Source of the DNA: Mycobacterium sp. EPa45
GTDB lineage: Bacteria > Actinomycetota > Actinomycetes > Mycobacteriales > Mycobacteriaceae
DNA length: 64,000 nucleotides
Assembly: GCF_001021385.1 (NCBI RefSeq)
Contig: NZ_CP011773.1
Location: 4,960,001 to 5,024,000, forward strand
Direction of reading: 5' to 3'
Under the pieces are notes generated by a model that worked only from the letters and a program-made list of their open reading frames with translations, made no database searches and was not told the DNA's origin. The position numbers were made by a program, and so were the translations under genes. Below are positions 9,458-20,122 of the stretch, in pieces. Numbering within the stretch: position 1 is the stretch's first letter; every line of letters begins with the position of its first letter.

Positions 9458-9560
9458 TGCGACTTCTCCTAAATGGGGCCGGTCCCCGTATCAGGTAGGA
9501 CCGGGACGGTTCTCTTGCGAGGTTGGGCGGGTGGAGCTGGGTGGGAATGTGCCCTGTGGG

Positions 9561-10691
<1,131 letters not shown>

Positions 10692-10694
10692 TCA

Positions 10695-11300
10695 TTACTT
10701 CGAGTAGAACTCGACGATCAGCTGCTCGGCGAGCGGAACCTGGATCTGCTCACGAGTGGGCAACTGGTGCACGAGGATTCGCTGACGCTCGCCGACGACC
10801 TGCAGCCAGGACGGGATCGGACGGTCGCCCGCCGCCTGACGGGCAGCCTCGAACGGGAAGGTGTTGATCGACTTGTCCTTGATGTCGATGATGTCGTACT
10901 GCGACACCCGGTAGCTCGGGATGTTCACCTTGACACCATTGACGGTGAAGTGGCCGTGGCTGACCAGCTGGCGGGCCATCCGGCGGGTACGCGCCAGGCC
11001 GGCGCGGTACACGACGTTGTCCAGCCGGGTCTCGAGGATCTGCAGCAGATTCTCACCGGTCTTGCCTGCGGACCGGTTGGCCTCTTCGTAGTACTTGCGG
11101 AACTGCTTCTCCATCACGCCGTAGGTGAAGCGAGCCTTCTGCTTCTCCTGCAGCTGCTGGCGGTATTCGCTCTCCTTGATCCGCGCGCGGCCGTGCTGGC
11201 CGGGCGGGTAGGGACGCTTCTCGAACGACTGATCACCACCGACCAGGTCGACGCCGAGGCGGCGCGACTTGCGGGTGGCGGGTCCGGTATAACGAGCCAT
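10695..11300 (-). CDS. rpsD: 30S ribosomal protein S4
   Basis: 201 residues, full length, with the S4 RNA-binding domain (about 90-155; LDNVVYRAGLARTRRMARQ). One of the primary 16S rRNA binders that nucleate 30S assembly. Follows rpsK with a 14-bp gap and precedes rpoA, as in other actinobacteria. Confidence 0.98.
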   Translation of the reverse strand: MARYTGPATRKSRRLGVDLVGGDQSFEKRPYPPGQHGRARIKESEYRQQLQEKQKARFTYGVMEKQFRKYYEEANRSAGKTGENLLQILETRLDNVVYRAGLARTRRMARQLVSHGHFTVNGVKVNIPSYRVSQYDIIDIKDKSINTFPFEAARQAAGDRPIPSWLQVVGERQRILVHQLPTREQIQVPLAEQLIVEFYSK

Positions 11301-11314
11301 TGTTCAGATCCTCC

Positions 11315-11728
11315 CTAGACCCTGCGCCGCTTGGGCGGACGGCAGCCGTTGTGCGGCTGCGGAGTGACGTCGGAGATGGCGCCGACCTCGAGGCCGGCTG
11401 CCTGCAGCGAGCGGATCGCCGTCTCGCGGCCCGAACCCGGGCCCTTCACGAAGACGTCGACCTTCTTCACGCCGTGCTCCTGCGCCTTGCGGGCAGCATT
11501 CTCGGCGGCGAGCTGCGCGGCGAACGGGGTCGACTTGCGCGAACCCTTGAAGCCGACGTGACCCGACGAAGCCCAGGCGATGACATTGCCCTGGGGATCG
11601 GTGATCGAGACGATCGTGTTGTTGAACGTGCTCTTGATGTGAGCGGCGCCGTGCGGGACGTTCTTCTTTTCCCTGCGACGGGTCTTCTGACCCTTCTTGG
11701 CGCCGGTGCCCTTCTTTGCCTGTGCCAT
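11315..11728 (-). CDS. rpsK: 30S ribosomal protein S11
   Basis: 137 residues with the Lys-rich N-terminus ([19 protein letters not shown]) and conserved core ([15 protein letters not shown]), ending PPKRRRV. Binds 16S rRNA in the 30S platform. It lies 6 bp downstream of rpsM, in the same operon. Confidence 0.98.
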   Translation of the reverse strand: MAQAKKGTGAKKGQKTRRREKKNVPHGAAHIKSTFNNTIVSITDPQGNVIAWASSGHVGFKGSRKSTPFAAQLAAENAARKAQEHGVKKVDVFVKGPGSGRETAIRSLQAAGLEVGAISDVTPQPHNGCRPPKRRRV

Positions 11729-11734
11729 CCGGGG

Positions 11735-12109
11735 TTACCTGGCCTTCTTCTTGCCGGCGATGGTGCGCTTGGGGCCCTTGCGGGTGCGCGCATTGGTCTT
11801 GGTTCGCTGGCCACGCACCGGCAGGCCGCGGCGGTGCCGCAGTCCCTGGTAGCAGCCGATCTCGATCTTGCGGCGAATGTCGGCCTGAACCTCGCGGCGC
11901 AGGTCACCCTCGACCTTGAGGTTGCCTTCGATGTAGTCGCGCAGCTGGGTCACCTGATCATCGGTGAGGTCCTTGGTGCGCAGGTCCCGGTCGATGCCGG
12001 TGCCGGCCAGGATCTCCTGGCTACGGGTACGGCCGATGCCGTAGATATAGGTCAGCGCGATCTCCATGCGCTTGTCGCGCGGGAGATCAACGCCCATGAG
12101 ACGTGCCAT
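11735..12109 (-). CDS. rpsM: 30S ribosomal protein S13
   Basis: 124 residues with the helix-two-turn-helix signature ([15 protein letters not shown]) and a basic C-terminal tail (GKKKAR) that reaches the P-site tRNA. First of the tightly spaced rpsM-rpsK-rpsD group. A 182-bp structured spacer separates it from rpmJ. Confidence 0.98.
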   Translation of the reverse strand: MARLMGVDLPRDKRMEIALTYIYGIGRTRSQEILAGTGIDRDLRTKDLTDDQVTQLRDYIEGNLKVEGDLRREVQADIRRKIEIGCYQGLRHRRGLPVRGQRTKTNARTRKGPKRTIAGKKKAR

Positions 12110-12155
12110 CAGGCAGTGATTCCTTCTCTTTGCGGAGGTCTGATCCCAGTCCGTT

Positions 12156-12189
12156 CCCCGTCTGTCGGGGTCCGGCCTCCGTGCCGGAC
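12156..12189 (-). other. Two adjacent RNA hairpins in the rpmJ-rpsM spacer
   Basis: CCCCG-TCTGT-CGGGG (12156-12170) abuts GTCCGGC-CTCCGT-GCCGGAC (12170-12189). The spacer of 182 bp is long for this operon. The structures could be a processing site, an attenuator or a ribosomal-protein feedback site; no poly-T run follows, so a simple terminator is unlikely. Confidence 0.45.
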
Positions 12190-12291
12190 GTGGATGAGAG
12201 CGCTGATTCGTCTTTGTGGCGCTGACGCGCCGGGCCCTCAGTGGTACTGGGAGGTCTGCATTCAGTTGTGGGTACTGCTTCGGCTGTGGGC

Positions 12292-12405
12292 CTAGCCCTG
12301 CCGCTGCTTGTGGCGCGGATCAGAGCAGATCACCATGACCCGCCCATGCCGGCGGATCACCCTGCACTTGTCGCAGATCGGCTTGACGCTCGGGTTCACC
12401 TTCAC
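12292..12405 (-). CDS. rpmJ: 50S ribosomal protein L36 (zinc-ribbon form)
   Basis: 37 residues, [16 protein letters not shown] then [21 protein letters not shown], read directly from the minus strand. It keeps the zinc ligands Cys11, Cys14, Cys27 and His32, so it is the zinc-containing C+ form, not the zinc-independent paralog. Starts with GTG at 12405; AGAAGG lies about 11 nt upstream. Lies between infA and rpsM as in most bacteria. Confidence 0.97.
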
Positions 12406-12462
12406 GGCTGTTCGATCCTTCTGGTTCTCGTCGTTTTCTTGGCGCTAATCGAAGTCTTGGAA

Positions 12463-12684
12463 CTACTTGTACCGGTACACAATGCGCCCGCGAGTCAGGT
12501 CGTAGGGAGACAACTCCACCACCACCCGGTCCTCGGGGAGGATGCGGATGTAGTGCTGCCGCATCTTGCCGCTGATGTGAGCGAGTACCTTGTGTCCGTT
12601 CTCCAGCTCAATGCGAAACATCGCATTGGGCAGGGGCTCGACCACGCGGCCCTCGACCTCGATGGCACCGTCTTTCTTGGCCAT
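12463..12684 (-). CDS. infA: Translation initiation factor IF-1
   Basis: 73 residues, a single OB-fold S1-like domain beginning [20 protein letters not shown]. Binds the ribosomal A site during initiation. It is the first gene of the minus-strand ribosomal cluster. In-frame upstream codons exist but the ATG at 12684 gives the universal IF-1 N-terminus. An AGAGG sequence lies just upstream. Confidence 0.98.
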   Translation of the reverse strand: MAKKDGAIEVEGRVVEPLPNAMFRIELENGHKVLAHISGKMRQHYIRILPEDRVVVELSPYDLTRGRIVYRYK

Positions 12685-12817
12685 GTCCTCTTCGATCCTG
12701 CTTTCTCGGTTTGGGGCAGCCTTCGCCCCGACTGCAAAACGTGAGCCGGGAGCAGGAAATTCCAGAAGTTCCAGACAGGGCACGCAAGAGTCGGCGCGGA
12801 TGCCGCACCGTTGGTCA

Positions 12818-12846
12818 ACGATACCCGGTTGGCGGCGGTACTCCAA
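12818..12846 (-). promoter_or_regulatory. Sigma-A-type promoter of the infA-truA cluster
   Basis: On the minus strand TTGGAG (12841-12846) and TATCGT (12818-12823) are separated by exactly 17 bp. The expected start near 12811 gives an infA leader of about 127 nt. The 279-bp spacer 12685-12963 also carries the divergent promoter of the flavoprotein gene and nothing else recognisable. Confidence 0.6.
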
Positions 12847-12963
12847 AACCGCGCCGCAGCCGTGCTGACCTCACCTTAATCTCTGGGCGAACGCGATGCG
12901 AAGACGACACCAACGCCAGAAGCCCACCCTAATAAGCACTGGACATCGGGCGCATACTTGACG

Positions 12964-14667
12964 GTGATGACTGGACCCGCCCCCCAGCCCCGCAAACCCG
13001 TGATCCTCACCGTGGACGACGACCCGGCCGTGTCGCGCGCCGTAGCCCGTGACCTTCGCCGCCATTACGGCGAGCGGTACCGGATCGTCCGCGCAGAATC
13101 CGGCCTCGATGCGCTGGAAACGATCAACGAACTCAAGCTGCGCGGCGAGACCGTCGCGGTGTTCGTCGCCGACTACCGGATGCCTCAGATGAGCGGTATC
13201 CAGTTCCTCGAAGAGGCGATGGACGTCTACCCGATGGCCCGCCGCGTTCTGCTGACGGCATACGCCGACACCCACGCCGCGATCGACGCCATCAACGTCG
13301 TCGACCTGGACCACTACCTGCTCAAGCCGTGGGATCCGCCGGAGGAGAAGCTCTACCCGGTGATCGACGCGCTGCTGGAGGCGTGGCACGCCACCGGCGA
13401 CCGGGCCATCCCGCACACCAAGGTGATCGGGCACCGGTGGAGCGAACGATCGTGGGAAGTCCGCCAGTTCCTGGCCCGCAATCTGCATTCGTTCCGCGCG
13501 TTCAACGCCGACGAGCCCAAGGGCAAGCAGCTGCTCGACGCCGGTGGGCTCGACGACTTCGAGCTGCCAGTCGTCATCAGCGAGCAGGGCCAGATCATGG
13601 TCAACCCGACTGACGCCGAGCTGGCCGCGATGCTGGGACTGTCGACCAGCCCGTCGCTGGAGATGTACGACCTGGCTGTCATCGGCGGCGGCCCGGCCGG
13701 TCTCGCGGCGGCGGTATACGGCGCCTCCGAAGGACTCAAGACGGTGTTGATCGAGGAGACGACCACCGGCGGGCAGGCCGGCCGCAGCTCCCGGATCGAG
13801 AACTACCTGGGGTTCCCGACCGGTGTCTCCGGCGCCGAGCTCACCACGTCGGCGCGCCGGCAGGCCGAGCGCTTCGGCGCCGAAGTGATCACCACCCGCA
13901 GGGCGATCAAGCTGAGCGCAGGGGAATCCGGCACCGCACGCACCATCGAGTTCGAGGACGGCACCACCATCGCCGCTCGCGCGGTGATCCTCGCCACCGG
14001 CGTGGCCTACCGTCAGCTGCAGGTCACCGGCTGTTGGGACAACCCTGACGATCCGTCGTGCAACTACGTCGGGCGTGGTGTCTACTACGGCGCCTCGGTC
14101 TCCGACGCCTCGGAGTGCCGCGGCGAGGACGTCTACATCGTGGGCGGCGCCAACTCAGCCGGGCAGGCCGCGATGTTCATGTCTCGTGAGGCGCGCTCGG
14201 TGACCATGCTGGTGCGCGGGCCGTCGCTGGAAGCGTCGATGTCGCACTACCTGATCCAGCAGATCGAGAAGAACCCCACGATCACGGTGCGGACCTGCAC
14301 CGAGGTGGTGGACACGCTCGGCGAGGACGACCACCTGACCGGCCTGGTGCTGGAGAACCGGCAGACCGGCCAGCGGGAGACCGTCGAAGCCGGCCGGATG
14401 TGCTGCTTCATCGGCGCCGAGCCCCGCACCGACTGGCTCAAAGAGGTCGTCGCCGTCGACGACCATGGTTTCGTCCTGGCCGGACCAGACCTGCTCAACG
14501 TGGCCGGATGGACGCTGGACCGCCCGCCGCACCACCTGGAAACAAGTGTGCCCGGTGTGTTTGTTGCAGGAGACGTGCGCTCCGAGTCCGCAAAACGGGT
14601 GGCGGCCGCCGTCGGCGAAGGTTCGATGGCGGTGATGTTGGTGCACCGGTACCTGGCGGAGGCATAA
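12964..14667 (+). CDS. Response-regulator receiver fused to thioredoxin-reductase-like flavoprotein
   Basis: 567 residues from GTG 12964 (TTG 12958 and ATG 12967 are alternatives). Residues about 10-130 are a receiver domain with the acidic pair in VDDDP, phosphoacceptor Asp70 (VADYRMPQMSG) and the Lys of LLKPWD. Residues about 235-560 are a FAD/NAD(P) reductase: GGGPAGLAAAVYGASEG (about 240), GGQAGRSSRIENYLGFP, NAD(P) motif YIVGGANSAGQAA and the closing GVFVAGDVR. The redox CxxC of thioredoxin reductase is absent: the equivalent place reads YYGAS. It is probably an NAD(P)H-using flavoenzyme whose activity is switched by phosphorylation. A CATACT -10-like element lies upstream; no Shine-Dalgarno. 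The next gene, 5 nt away, is a histidine kinase, the likely partner. Confidence 0.88.
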   Translation: MMTGPAPQPRKPVILTVDDDPAVSRAVARDLRRHYGERYRIVRAESGLDALETINELKLRGETVAVFVADYRMPQMSGIQFLEEAMDVYPMARRVLLTAYADTHAAIDAINVVDLDHYLLKPWDPPEEKLYPVIDALLEAWHATGDRAIPHTKVIGHRWSERSWEVRQFLARNLHSFRAFNADEPKGKQLLDAGGLDDFELPVVISEQGQIMVNPTDAELAAMLGLSTSPSLEMYDLAVIGGGPAGLAAAVYGASEGLKTVLIEETTTGGQAGRSSRIENYLGFPTGVSGAELTTSARRQAERFGAEVITTRRAIKLSAGESGTARTIEFEDGTTIAARAVILATGVAYRQLQVTGCWDNPDDPSCNYVGRGVYYGASVSDASECRGEDVYIVGGANSAGQAAMFMSREARSVTMLVRGPSLEASMSHYLIQQIEKNPTITVRTCTEVVDTLGEDDHLTGLVLENRQTGQRETVEAGRMCCFIGAEPRTDWLKEVVAVDDHGFVLAGPDLLNVAGWTLDRPPHHLETSVPGVFVAGDVRSESAKRVAAAVGEGSMAVMLVHRYLAEA

Positions 14668-14672
14668 AGATT

Positions 14673-16157
14673 ATGGGCGAAACCTGTCTGCCCGACGAGC
14701 TGCGGACACTGTTCCTGTTCGAGAAGCTGTCCACCGAACAGCTGCAGACGCTGTGCCAAAACGGGCATATCGCGACATTCGAGACCGGCCCGGTCGTCGT
14801 GGAGGGCGAGCCCGCCACGTGCTTCTATGTCCTGCTCGACGGTGAGCTGGTGATGTCCAAACGCTCCGGCGGGGTCGACGTCGAGACCACCCGTACATCG
14901 CAGCGCGGCGTGTACTGCGGCGCCTGGTCGGCGTACATCCCCAACGAGGAGCAGGTGTACCAGGCCTCGGTACGCGTGACGAAGCCGTCCCGGTTCTTCG
15001 TGCTCGACGCCGAGGCCTTCGCGCAGTTCATGAAGACCGAGTTCCCGATGGCCGTGCATCTGCTCGAGGGCCACATGGTCGGCGGGCGGCGCCAGAGCCA
15101 GATCATCGGCCAACGTCAGAAGCTGCTCGCGCTGGGCACCATCACCGCCGGGCTGACCCACCAGCTCAACAACCCGGCGGCGGCGACCGCGCGGGCCGTG
15201 GCCGACCTGCGCGAAGGCGTCGGCAAGATGCGCCACAAGCTGTCCATGCTGGCCGACGGCAAGTTCAGCCCCGAGGCACTACGGACGCTGGTCCGTATCC
15301 AGGACGAGGTGGCCGAACAGGTCGCCAAGTCCAAGGTCCAGGAACTGACCGCACTGGAAACCTCCGACCGCGAGGACCAGATCGGTGACTGGCTCGAAGA
15401 GCACGGCATCGCCAGCGCGTGGGACTATGCGCCCACCTTCGTCGAAGCCGGCCTGGACGTCGACTGGCTGGAGCGCATCGAGGCATCCATCGACTCCGTC
15501 GACTGCTCGGCCACCATGCAGAGCGCGATCGGATGGCTGAAATACACCATCGACACCGAGCTGCGGATGAACGAGATCGCCGACGCCAGCGAGCGCATCT
15601 CGGGCCTGCTGGCCGGCGCAAAGAAATACTCCCAGATGGACCGGGCCGAATATCAGGTCGCGAATGTCCATGAGCTGCTGCACAGCACGCTGAAGACACT
15701 GTTCGGCGACAAGGTCGGCCCCGACAAGCCGATCAAGCTGGTCAAGGACTGGGACAAGTCACTACCCGAAATCGCTTGCTATCCAGGCGGTTTGAACGAG
15801 GTATGGGACGTCATCATCAACAACGCCATCCAGGCGATGAAGGGCCGCGGCACGCTGACGATCCGGACCGCACGCCAGGGCGACGACCAGATCCGGGTCG
15901 AGATCTGCGACGACGGTCCCGGCATTCCGGAAGAGATCATCGACCGGATCTTCACCGCGTTCTTCACCACGAAGCCCTTCGGTGAGGGCGACGGACTGGG
16001 CCTGGATCTTGCTCGCCGGATCATCGTCGAGAAGCACCAGGGCGATATCCGGGTCGAATCCGAACCGGGCAACACCCGCTTCATCATCTTGCTGCCGCTG
16101 GTGGCGTCCGCACCGGTTGCGGTAACACCGGGTGAACTTTCCGCCGCTGCGGAATAG
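14673..16157 (+). CDS. Cyclic-nucleotide-domain histidine kinase
   Basis: 494 residues, no membrane span, so soluble. Residues about 13-130 form a cNMP-binding/Crp-type sensor fold (LFLFEKLSTEQLQTL, GEPATCFYVLLDGELVM). His163 in GTITAGLTHQLNNPAA is the phosphoacceptor. A long linker precedes a HATPase domain with N box (NEVWDVIINNAIQAMKG), G1 (DDGPGIP) and G2 (GDGLGLDLA). The ATG at 14673 has GGAGG about 10 nt upstream. It directly follows the receiver-flavoprotein gene, so it probably phosphorylates that protein. The ligand may be cAMP, another nucleotide or none, since the phosphate-binding Arg signature of classical cAMP sites is not obvious. Confidence 0.88.
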   Translation: MGETCLPDELRTLFLFEKLSTEQLQTLCQNGHIATFETGPVVVEGEPATCFYVLLDGELVMSKRSGGVDVETTRTSQRGVYCGAWSAYIPNEEQVYQASVRVTKPSRFFVLDAEAFAQFMKTEFPMAVHLLEGHMVGGRRQSQIIGQRQKLLALGTITAGLTHQLNNPAAATARAVADLREGVGKMRHKLSMLADGKFSPEALRTLVRIQDEVAEQVAKSKVQELTALETSDREDQIGDWLEEHGIASAWDYAPTFVEAGLDVDWLERIEASIDSVDCSATMQSAIGWLKYTIDTELRMNEIADASERISGLLAGAKKYSQMDRAEYQVANVHELLHSTLKTLFGDKVGPDKPIKLVKDWDKSLPEIACYPGGLNEVWDVIINNAIQAMKGRGTLTIRTARQGDDQIRVEICDDGPGIPEEIIDRIFTAFFTTKPFGEGDGLGLDLARRIIVEKHQGDIRVESEPGNTRFIILLPLVASAPVAVTPGELSAAAE

Positions 16158-16186
16158 CGAGCGTTCGGGCGCGGGTTGTAGCCGCC

Positions 16187-17020
16187 ATGAGCGCCAAGCC
16201 CGATCTCGGCACGTTCGCATCATTCGGTATGGGGGTCACCCCCGACGATGCCGCCGCAATCGAAGCGCTCGGTTACGGCGCCGTGTGGGTGGCCGGCTCG
16301 CCGCCCGCCGAGCTGGACTGGGTCGAGCCTGCGCTCGCTCAGACCCGCACGCTGAAGCTGGCCACCGGCATCGTCAACATCTGGACGGCCCGCCCGGAGG
16401 CGGTCGCCGCTTCGTTCCATCGCATCGAGAACGCGTATCCCGGCCGGTTCCTGTTGGGCCTGGGTGTGGGCCATCCCGAGGCCGACGCGCAGTTCACCAA
16501 GCCCATCGGCGCACTCAACGCCTACCTCGACGTGCTGGACGAACACGGCGTTCCGCCCGAGCGGCGCGCACTGGCCGCGCTGGGTCCGCAAGTCCTGAAG
16601 CTGTCGGCCCGCCGCAGCGCCGGTGCCCACCCGGTACTCGTCACCCCCGAGCACACCGCACGGGCACGCGAGCTGATCGGGCCCGATGCATTCCTGGCGC
16701 CCGCGGTGCCCGTCGTTCCGACCACCGACGTCGAGCAGGCCCGGGCCATTGGCCGCAAGACCCTCGAGCTTTACCTCGGGCTGAGCAATTACCTCAACAA
16801 CTGGAAGCGGCTCGGCTTCACTGATGAAGACATCACCCGCCCCGGCAGCGACCGGCTCGTCGACTCCCTGATCGTCTACGGCACAACCGAGACGATTGCG
16901 TCCCGGCTGGGAGAGCACATCGACGCCGGGGCCGACCACGTCCCGATCCAGCTGTTGACCACACCGGCCAGGGTGCTCCCCACCTTGGCCGACCTCGCCG
17001 GCCCGCTCGGGCTGGGCTGA
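16187..17020 (+). CDS. Luciferase-like (F420-type) oxidoreductase, copy 1
   Basis: 277 residues with a TIM-barrel luciferase-like layout: IEALGYGAVWVAGSPPAELDWVE near the start, ATGIVNIWTARPE, and LLGLGVGHPEA. Mycobacterial members of this family usually use coenzyme F420; the substrate is unknown. It corresponds by position to Rv3463. The next two genes are close paralogs. Start ATG 16187; stop 15 nt before copy 2. Confidence 0.85.
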   Translation: MSAKPDLGTFASFGMGVTPDDAAAIEALGYGAVWVAGSPPAELDWVEPALAQTRTLKLATGIVNIWTARPEAVAASFHRIENAYPGRFLLGLGVGHPEADAQFTKPIGALNAYLDVLDEHGVPPERRALAALGPQVLKLSARRSAGAHPVLVTPEHTARARELIGPDAFLAPAVPVVPTTDVEQARAIGRKTLELYLGLSNYLNNWKRLGFTDEDITRPGSDRLVDSLIVYGTTETIASRLGEHIDAGADHVPIQLLTTPARVLPTLADLAGPLGLG

Positions 17021-17035
17021 CCGAAAGGAAGATCG

Positions 17036-17875
17036 ATGACAGACAAGCCGGATCTGGGCAGGTTCGGGTCGTTCGGTCGCGGGGTCACGCCGGCGCAGGC
17101 CGCGGAGATCGAAGCGCTGGGCTACGGCGCGGTCTGGGTCGGTGGGTCACCGCCGGCCGAATTGGATTGGGTGGAACCCATTTTGGCGAACACCAGCAGG
17201 TTGAAGGTAGCGACCGGCATCGTCAACATCTGGACCGCCGCGGCCGGGCCGGTGGCCGAGTCGTTCCACCGCATCGAGGCGGCCTACCCCGGCCGGTTCA
17301 TCCTCGGCATCGGCGTCGGGCATCCCGAGGCGCACCAGGAATACCAGAAGCCCATCGACGCGCTGCGCGACTACCTCGACAAGCTCGACGAGTACGGGGT
17401 CGCCAAGAACCGTCGAGTGGTCGCCGCGCTGGGTCCGCAAGTGCTCAAGCTGTCGGCGGCACGCAGCGCCGGTGCGCATCCGTACCTGACCACACCCGAG
17501 CACACCGCCGAAGCACGCCGGCTGATCGGGCCCGAGGCGTTCCTGGCACCCGAGCACAAGGTGGTGCTCACCACCGACGCAGGCCACGCCCGCGAGGTCG
17601 GCCGCAAGGCTCTGGAGATCTACCTCAACCTGCAGAACTATCTCAACAGCTGGAAACGGTTGGGATTCACCGACGAAGACGTGGCCAAGCCGGGCAGCGA
17701 CCGGCTGGTGGACGCGGTCGTGGCTTACGGCACGCCGGAGGCGATTGCGGCCCGGCTGACCCAGCATCTGGAGGCCGGCGCCGACCACGTGCCGGTCCAG
17801 GTGCTGACGTCGTCTGACAAGCTGGTGGATGCACTGGCCGCGCTGGCCGGTCCGCTGGGGCTCAACCAACCGTAA
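17036..17875 (+). CDS. Luciferase-like (F420-type) oxidoreductase, copy 2
   Basis: 279 residues, closely similar to copy 1 along its length (GFTDEDVAKPGSDRLVD, ATGIVNIWTAAAG, ILGIGVGHPEAH). A good ribosome site (GAAAGGAAG) precedes ATG 17036. Tandem duplication with copies 1 and 3; the three are almost certainly co-transcribed. Substrate unknown. Confidence 0.85.
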   Translation: MTDKPDLGRFGSFGRGVTPAQAAEIEALGYGAVWVGGSPPAELDWVEPILANTSRLKVATGIVNIWTAAAGPVAESFHRIEAAYPGRFILGIGVGHPEAHQEYQKPIDALRDYLDKLDEYGVAKNRRVVAALGPQVLKLSAARSAGAHPYLTTPEHTAEARRLIGPEAFLAPEHKVVLTTDAGHAREVGRKALEIYLNLQNYLNSWKRLGFTDEDVAKPGSDRLVDAVVAYGTPEAIAARLTQHLEAGADHVPVQVLTSSDKLVDALAALAGPLGLNQP

Positions 17876-17887
17876 CGAGGGGGACTC

Positions 17888-18745
17888 GTGACCAATCCGT
17901 CGCTGCTCAAACCAGATCTCGGCCGTTATGGGGTGTGGACTTCTGGCCCGGTCAAACCGGAACAGGCTGTCGAGATCGAACGGCTCGGGTACGGCGCGGT
18001 GTGGGTCGGCGGCTCCCCCGCTGCCGATCTTTCGTTCGTCGAGCCCATCCTCGAGCAGACGGAGAATCTGTCGGTCGCGACGGGGATCGTCAACATCTGG
18101 AACGCACCGGCCGACGAGGTGGCGGAGTCCTACCACCGCATCGAAAAGGCTTACCCGGGGCGGTTTTTGCTCGGCGTGGGCGTCGGCCATCCCGAACACA
18201 CTCAGGAGTACACCAAGCCCTACGGGGCGCTGGTGAGCTATCTGGACCGGCTCGACGACAAGCATGTGCCGACCAGCCGTCGGGTGATCGCCGCGCTCGG
18301 GCCCAAGGTGCTGCAGCTCGCCGCGCAACGCAGCGCCGGCGCGCACCCGTACCTGACCACCCCCGAACACACCGGACAGGCCCGCAATCTGGTCGGCCCG
18401 ACGGTGTTCCTGGCGCCCGAGCACAAGGTGGTGCTGAGCACCGACGCCGAGGAAGCCCGCAAGCTGGGTCGCGACAGCGTGGGCTTCTACCTGAAGCTGA
18501 GCAACTACGTGAACAACTGGAAGCGGCTGGGATTCACCGACGCCGACGTCGAGGAGCCCGGCAGCGACAAGCTGATTGACGCGGTCGTCGCGCACGGCAC
18601 GGCCGACGCGATCGCCGCGAGACTGGCCGAACACCTCGACGACGGCGCTGACCATGTGACGATCCAGGTGCTCGGCGGCTGGGACAAATTGTTGCCGACG
18701 TTGACCGAGCTGGCCGGGCCGCTGGGGCTGACCGCGAAAGGCTGA
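17888..18745 (+). CDS. Luciferase-like (F420-type) oxidoreductase, copy 3
   Basis: 285 residues; same family as the two preceding genes, with a slightly longer N-terminus (MTNPSLLKPDLGRYGVWTSG) and the family segments ATGIVNIWNAPAD and LLGVGVGHPEHTQ. GTG start with GAGGGGGAC just upstream, 12 nt after the stop of copy 2. It is the most diverged at the N-terminus, where it lacks the FGSFG/FASFG turn of copies 1 and 2, which may mark a different substrate. Confidence 0.85.
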   Translation: MTNPSLLKPDLGRYGVWTSGPVKPEQAVEIERLGYGAVWVGGSPAADLSFVEPILEQTENLSVATGIVNIWNAPADEVAESYHRIEKAYPGRFLLGVGVGHPEHTQEYTKPYGALVSYLDRLDDKHVPTSRRVIAALGPKVLQLAAQRSAGAHPYLTTPEHTGQARNLVGPTVFLAPEHKVVLSTDAEEARKLGRDSVGFYLKLSNYVNNWKRLGFTDADVEEPGSDKLIDAVVAHGTADAIAARLAEHLDDGADHVTIQVLGGWDKLLPTLTELAGPLGLTAKG

Positions 18746-18762
18746 CGCCCCAGCCCGCCCGT

Positions 18763-19770
<1,008 letters not shown>

Positions 19771-20122
19771 CAAGGCTTCTCGCACCCGGACAGTTTTGAT
19801 CGTGAGGCCACGGTCCAATCAGAACCGTTGAGCGGCAATCGAGCCGACGGCGCCCGAAGGTATGGGTCAGGCGCCTCGGCGGCACACCGGCCAGGGACTT
19901 TGGCCTCTGATGCCGACCCGGCCCCGGATCAAGAATCGTGGCAACTTCGCCCAGCTGAGCGGGTTTTCCCGGGAGTCCGGACGAAGTCCGTCAAGAGCCG
20001 GCGCGGCACCGTAAAGAAACCGTCAACAACGCGCTTGCTGGTGCGGTCCGCGACTTAACTTCGTGGTGGTTCCGGGCGCGAGCGGCGGGACCACGTCGGT
20101 TCGTCGTGAACGGAGAAGACAC
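19771..20122. other. 352-bp spacer between rmlB and the kdp operon
   Basis: No convincing gene. A 77-codon open frame at 19828-20058 has no start signal and Arg/Pro/Ser-rich composition. The segment holds a small hairpin CGGAC-GAA-GTCCG (19978-19990), the 11-bp direct repeats at 20008-20029 and a candidate -10 TAACTT (20056-20061) for kdp. It also appears to be the junction of two blocks that lie far apart in M. tuberculosis. No insertion sequence, tRNA or repeat scar was seen at the junction. Confidence 0.6.
20008..20061 (+). promoter_or_regulatory. Candidate KdpE operator (11-bp direct repeats) and kdp -10
   Basis: ACCGTAAAGAA (20008-20018) is followed without gap by ACCGTCAACAA (20019-20029), nine of eleven bases identical. 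Two direct half-sites one helical turn apart are the usual binding mode of OmpR/KdpE-family regulators. A TAACTT -10-like hexamer follows at 20056-20061, placing the repeats about 40-60 bp before the likely start near 20068. The first start codon is 55 bp further on. Confidence 0.5.

Noticed and set aside
19828..20058. Short open frame between rmlB and kdp
   Set aside because: No ribosome site, biased Arg/Pro/Ser composition, and it overlaps the kdp regulatory repeats.
19771..20122. c-di-AMP (ydaO-type) or other potassium-linked riboswitch before kdp
   Set aside because: No recognisable conserved core was found by eye; a covariance-model search would settle it.
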